Assembly (NCBI GenBank): GCA_017860075.1
Contig: JAFNAH010000035.1
Coordinates: forward strand, 1 to 8,844
Length of the DNA: 8,844 bases
Direction of reading: 5' to 3'
Origin: Acidobacteriota bacterium
GTDB taxonomy: Bacteria > Acidobacteriota > UBA6911
Below, one piece after another: positions 6,901-8,844 of this stretch (the first letter of the stretch is position 1; each line of letters opens with the position of its first letter). Both the position numbers and the translations under genes were made by a program. Under the pieces are notes generated by a model. The model did not search any database, had not been told where the DNA came from, and saw nothing but the letters and a program-made list of their open reading frames with translations.

Positions 6901-7282
6901 CTTCAAGGTTCTCAGAGAGACAGAGCAGGGGGAGGATGACACGTACCAGCTTCTGGCCGCCGTGTCCGGGTTCGGAGCGTATCGCATTCTGGCACCCGAA
7001 GAGGGCCTGCACGTATTCGAGATACCCGGCGAAGAAAGGGATTTCATCCGGGCGAAGGCCCAGGTGCACGTGGCGCCTCAGCCCGACGACCCGGCGGGCG
7101 ACAACCTGAGAGGGTGGATTTTGCAGGCCGAGAAGGCGCTTGCGGCATCCGCGAAGGAAACCACTGCCGTGGTCCGACGCTACCGGGAGCAACCGTCACC
7201 GCTCGTTCGTGACAGCGTCCGGAAATGGCGGACCGGAAGGCTGGACCGGGTGCTCGCGGGCGACTTCGACCTTTTCGCGTGA
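3929..7282 (+). CDS. Membrane-anchored Clp-type double AAA+ ATPase fused to a GGQ-less release-factor-2-like domain
   Basis: The product has 1117 residues. One membrane segment (5-22) is followed by a helical, possibly HEAT-like region (30-230) in place of the usual Clp N-domain. D1 has Walker A GDHGVGKT (K280) and a pore-loop-like VFVG (311-314). Its Walker B reads VPDFH (337-341), so the canonical Asp-Glu becomes Pro-Asp, and its arginine-finger motif is CLTAFE (390-395). No ClpB-type coiled-coil middle domain is seen. D2 has Walker A GPTGTGKT (K554), Walker B LLDEFEK (D616, E617), arginine finger R698 in FLNRLD and sensor 2 R759 in GARPLKR, but GDPYDAKRG (591-599) replaces the GYVG pore loop. 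VGF (669-671) sits where ClpC has its ClpP-contact tripeptide. After a Pro/Ala-rich linker (807-850), residues 852-1117 follow RF2: PGFWSSPE (878-885), MYRAW (980-984), EGLHVFEI (1025-1032) and the tail VVRRYREQ...VLAGDFDLF. No GGQ and no SPF are present. The domain fusion is seen directly; a role at ribosomes is inference. Confidence 0.9.
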   Translation: MSASTLFIDIVLLVCGFLIYHRWVTRGKKPVLPSPIQAKFEQELYRLAEELVAYFQASAHPEDLLRHSSFLRGVALLLPKPEELIRYAQGDNGILACMALEALSQREDAKVVLGTLINDLDAYHPWPRYFALKVIRLAAPVEQPVVGSVLASLGDSWLTNPSFKFLWRFVRERVDAGERVSFGDRLAGIGAQQSAFLLSLLENLGADLVRPLIDELRERQELAFDAGFLNSVGRLWSPGNGSSQVFPHGDLAEKLEATRSLLCGEPPRPVLLVGDHGVGKTSLVQMLADRLHASDWHVFEAGHADLQAGQVFVGQLEDRLMNLVRQLSGPRPIVWYVPDFHMLAWTGRSHTQPVSALDTLLPRIEARELKVIGETTPEAYEKLVKSNPRCLTAFEIIRINPADASTARRLGDQWADTCRLADGAPAISAETLNEAWLLAEQYLGDKAAPGNLLDLLKATRRRLAGLEKELRHAIRLDDLIVTLTHFTGLPEALIGSRSELDIGALRALFERRVLGQPEAVDCLVERVAMIKAGVNDPSRPLGVFLFAGPTGTGKTEIAKTLTEFLFGTTSRMIRLDMSEFQTPESLARLVGDPYDAKRGALVDQIREQPFSVVLLDEFEKSHPKIWDLFLQVFDDGRLTDACGSTADCRHAIFIMTSNLGSAIPTGLRVGFTREALAFNEAQVRLLIDKTFNKEFLNRLDRIVVFQPLSRDTIREILRKELDEVFARRGLRNRAWAVVWDDSALEFLLERGFTADMGARPLKRAVERHLLTPLAMTIVRHQFPEGDQFLIVKRQAEGLDVEFVDPNIRDETPAPDSAETPSAAEGVAGIGLASIILDPAGTPGEVSCLVRHYEGLRNAIEAEGWKQNKQTALELMSQPGFWSSPERFALMGELEYLDRIEAGFGTAGALLEKLASSSSRGRSIPRHLSERVAQQLYLLTSACESIRENTPRDAFIHLEAARESLSPGYINRDFALRLAAMYRAWARKRRMNFKVLRETEQGEDDTYQLLAAVSGFGAYRILAPEEGLHVFEIPGEERDFIRAKAQVHVAPQPDDPAGDNLRGWILQAEKALAASAKETTAVVRRYREQPSPLVRDSVRKWRTGRLDRVLAGDFDLFA

Positions 7283-7291
7283 AGACATAGC

Positions 7292-8365
7292 TCAGTCCAC
7301 CAGTTGATAGTAAGTGTTACGGCGACGAGGTTCATACCCGGCATCGCGGATTTGACGCCTGACTTCCTCTTCGTCCATGCAAAACGACGTCCCGGCCGAA
7401 CGGACGACGTTCTCCTCGAACATCGTGCTGCCGAAATCATTGGCCCCGTATCCGAGCGCGATCTGGGCAATCTCCGGACCCTGCGTGACCCAGGAAACCT
7501 GGATGTTGTCGATGTTGTCCAGCACGAGGCGCGAGATTGCCAGCATTTTCAGGTATTCGTATCCCGTAGTCTTTGTTCCGCCGAGTTCCGTTCCGGCAGG
7601 CTGGTAGTTCCAGGGAATGAAGGCGGTGAATCCCTGAGTCTCGTCCTGCAGTTCGCGAACCCGCAGCAGGTGCTCGATCCGGTGTTCGATGCGGTCAACG
7701 GATCCGTACATCATGGTCGCCGTCGTCCGCATGCCGAGGGAATGAGCATCGCGCATCACACCAAGCCATTCATCCGTTGTGTCTTTGTTCGGGGATATCT
7801 CTTTCCGGACTTCGTCCGCCAGCACCTCACCACCGGCTCCCGGCAGTGTGTCCAGGCCGGCGGCCCGAAGCCGGGCGATAGTCTCTTTCACAGGAAGGCG
7901 GGCAAGATGAGCGATGTAGATGATCTCGGTCGTTGAGAGTCCGTGGATGTGGACCTTGAACGCTGATTTAATGGAGCGGAAAAGATCCTCGAAGTACTCG
8001 AGCCTGAGCTTGGGGTTCAGGCCGCCCTGGATCAGAATTTCGATCCCGCCGGCGTCCACCATCTCGCGAATCTTCCGGATGATCTCTTCCTTGGGCAGCA
8101 CATAACCTTCATCCGAACCGGGCGGGCGGTAAAACGCACAGAATCGGCAGCGGACCCAACAGACATTGGTGTAATTGATGTTCCTGCTGACTATGTAGGT
8201 GACGGTCCGGTCGGGATGTTTCTTCTGCCTTGCCCGGTTAGCCAGCCCTGCAAGCTCCAGCAGGTTCGCGGTTTGGTAGAGAGAGACTGCGTCCTCGAAG
8301 CCCAGCCTGGCTCCGCCGAGAAGAGAGTCAGCTATCCGTGCCACGTTGGGTGATGCGTCGTTCAT
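7292..8365 (-). CDS. mqnC: Cyclic dehypoxanthine futalosine synthase, radical SAM (menaquinone biosynthesis)
   Basis: MqnC cyclises dehypoxanthine futalosine in the futalosine pathway to menaquinone, using a 4Fe-4S cluster and S-adenosylmethionine. The 357-residue product has the usual family length. The radical SAM cluster motif CxxxCxxC is formed by C69, C73 and C76 in NVCWVRCRFCAFYR. Further family blocks are LIQGGLNP, LPGAGGEVL, RELQDETQGFTAFIPWNYQP and SWVTQGPEIAQIALGYGAND followed by FGSTMFEENVV. The SWVTQG and EENVV blocks separate MqnC from MqnE and CofH. The start ATG at 8365 overlaps the TGA of the upstream gene as TGATG, with only a weak Shine-Dalgarno (GGTG), so translation is probably coupled. 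Its stop lies 9 bases from the convergent stop of the AAA+ gene, leaving no room for a separate terminator. Confidence 0.93.
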   Translation of the reverse strand: MNDASPNVARIADSLLGGARLGFEDAVSLYQTANLLELAGLANRARQKKHPDRTVTYIVSRNINYTNVCWVRCRFCAFYRPPGSDEGYVLPKEEIIRKIREMVDAGGIEILIQGGLNPKLRLEYFEDLFRSIKSAFKVHIHGLSTTEIIYIAHLARLPVKETIARLRAAGLDTLPGAGGEVLADEVRKEISPNKDTTDEWLGVMRDAHSLGMRTTATMMYGSVDRIEHRIEHLLRVRELQDETQGFTAFIPWNYQPAGTELGGTKTTGYEYLKMLAISRLVLDNIDNIQVSWVTQGPEIAQIALGYGANDFGSTMFEENVVRSAGTSFCMDEEEVRRQIRDAGYEPRRRNTYYQLVD

Positions 8366-8844
8366 CAGGCACCAGCGTATAAGTCGTTCGGGTCGCGTCC
8401 GGCAGTCCGAATGAGCTCGATCGTGCGCTCATTGCCTTCGGAGCCGTCGGGGAATGGAATGCCGCCGACATCATCCGCTCCGTACCACTGTGCGACAAGC
8501 GCGACCGATTCGCCGACCACCGCGATCGGGCTCTGAATGCGGGGGATATTGTCCATGAAGAGGCGGGCAGCGACAATTGCCCGCAGCCGGTTGAAACCGG
8601 TCGGCATCGGAGTCTGGTCCCCTTCCAGGGGCGGTTGAAAAGGAAGGGGAATACAGGCCTCGAAGACAGTCCAGTGATCCTGCAGTTCGCGTACGCACAG
8701 GAAGAAATCCGCCAGCATCTCCGGGTCGTCGTCATCCGCCGTGATCCAGGCGAGATCGGACTTGAGGCCGAGTTCGGCTGCTGCCCGTATCCACGGAACA
8801 TACCGTTCCATGTTCTGGATGGCGGTCAGGCCGTCTCCCGGACC
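8365..8844 (-). CDS. MqnE/MqnC-related protein, C-terminal part (cut by window end)
   Basis: The frame is open from the window edge at 8844 to a TGA at 8365-8367, giving 159 residues of a longer protein. It resembles the C-terminal half of aminofutalosine synthase MqnE and its relatives: VRELQD, FEACIPLPFQPP, LRAIVAARLFMDNIPRIQ, VALVAQWYGADDVGG and a final LIRTAGRDPNDLY. MqnE joins S-adenosylmethionine to carboxyvinyloxybenzoate in the step that makes aminofutalosine, and mqnE next to mqnC makes sense. The copy is divergent: the stretch usually reading ATMLYGH is DLAWITADDDD here. An internal ATG at 8811 is not the real start, because codons before it (GPGDGLTAIQN) also fit the fold. The Cys motif would lie outside the window. 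It could also be a paralogue with altered chemistry. Confidence 0.7.
   Translation of the reverse strand, partial: GPGDGLTAIQNMERYVPWIRAAAELGLKSDLAWITADDDDPEMLADFFLCVRELQDHWTVFEACIPLPFQPPLEGDQTPMPTGFNRLRAIVAARLFMDNIPRIQSPIAVVGESVALVAQWYGADDVGGIPFPDGSEGNERTIELIRTAGRDPNDLYAGA

Noticed and set aside
6482..7282. C-terminal domain as an active release factor or PrfH-type rescue factor
   Set aside because: No GGQ occurs anywhere in the protein and the space for domain 3 is missing, so peptidyl-tRNA hydrolysis is not supported.
1..8844. CRISPR array, insertion sequence, tRNA or rRNA genes
   Set aside because: No regularly spaced long repeats, transposase-like frames, terminal repeats or cloverleaf-like segments were seen.

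Overview
The window is GC-rich bacterial DNA with seven protein genes, two of them cut by the window edges. Menaquinone genes of the futalosine type, a tryptophanase, an Atl-type alkyltransferase-like protein and a secreted esterase suggest an anaerobic or facultative, probably Gram-negative soil, sediment or gut lineage. An Acidobacteriota-like or related phylum is possible, but nothing here fixes the taxonomy.

Layout. At 1-264 (minus) lies the N-terminal part of a small membrane protein. About 450 bases without a convincing gene follow; they hold a long imperfect stem-loop built from hexamer-periodic sequence (386-489). A plus-strand cluster comes next: secreted alpha/beta-hydrolase esterase (720-1733), tryptophanase tnaA (1810-3183) and an Atl-type MGMT homologue (3274-3597). 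A 331-base intergenic region then carries a perfect 14-base palindrome, an 11-bp inverted repeat and a good sigma70-like promoter. This promoter drives the main object of interest, a 1117-residue gene (3929-7282). Convergent to it, and only 9 bases away, is mqnC (7292-8365, minus), translationally coupled to an upstream partial gene related to mqnE/mqnC (8365-8844, minus).

The 1117-residue protein appears to combine an N-terminal membrane anchor, a helical region, a double AAA+ module of the ClpA/ClpB/ClpC class, and a C-terminal part resembling peptide chain release factor 2. The release-factor part keeps the N-terminal helices, the PCRF core and the extreme C-terminal tail. It lacks the whole GGQ (peptidyl-tRNA hydrolysis) domain and the SPF codon-reading loop. 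The two ATPase modules are degenerate in complementary ways: D1 has lost its Walker B acid and arginine-finger motif but keeps an aromatic pore loop, while D2 keeps the ATPase residues but has lost the GYVG pore loop. The simplest inference is a membrane-tethered ATPase that uses a catalytically dead release-factor fold to dock on ribosomes or another partner. That role is a hypothesis; the domain reading is from the sequence.

The remaining genes are ordinary in function: tryptophan breakdown to indole, pyruvate and ammonia (tnaA), recognition of O6-alkylguanine damage (atl), and two consecutive genes of the futalosine route to menaquinone.
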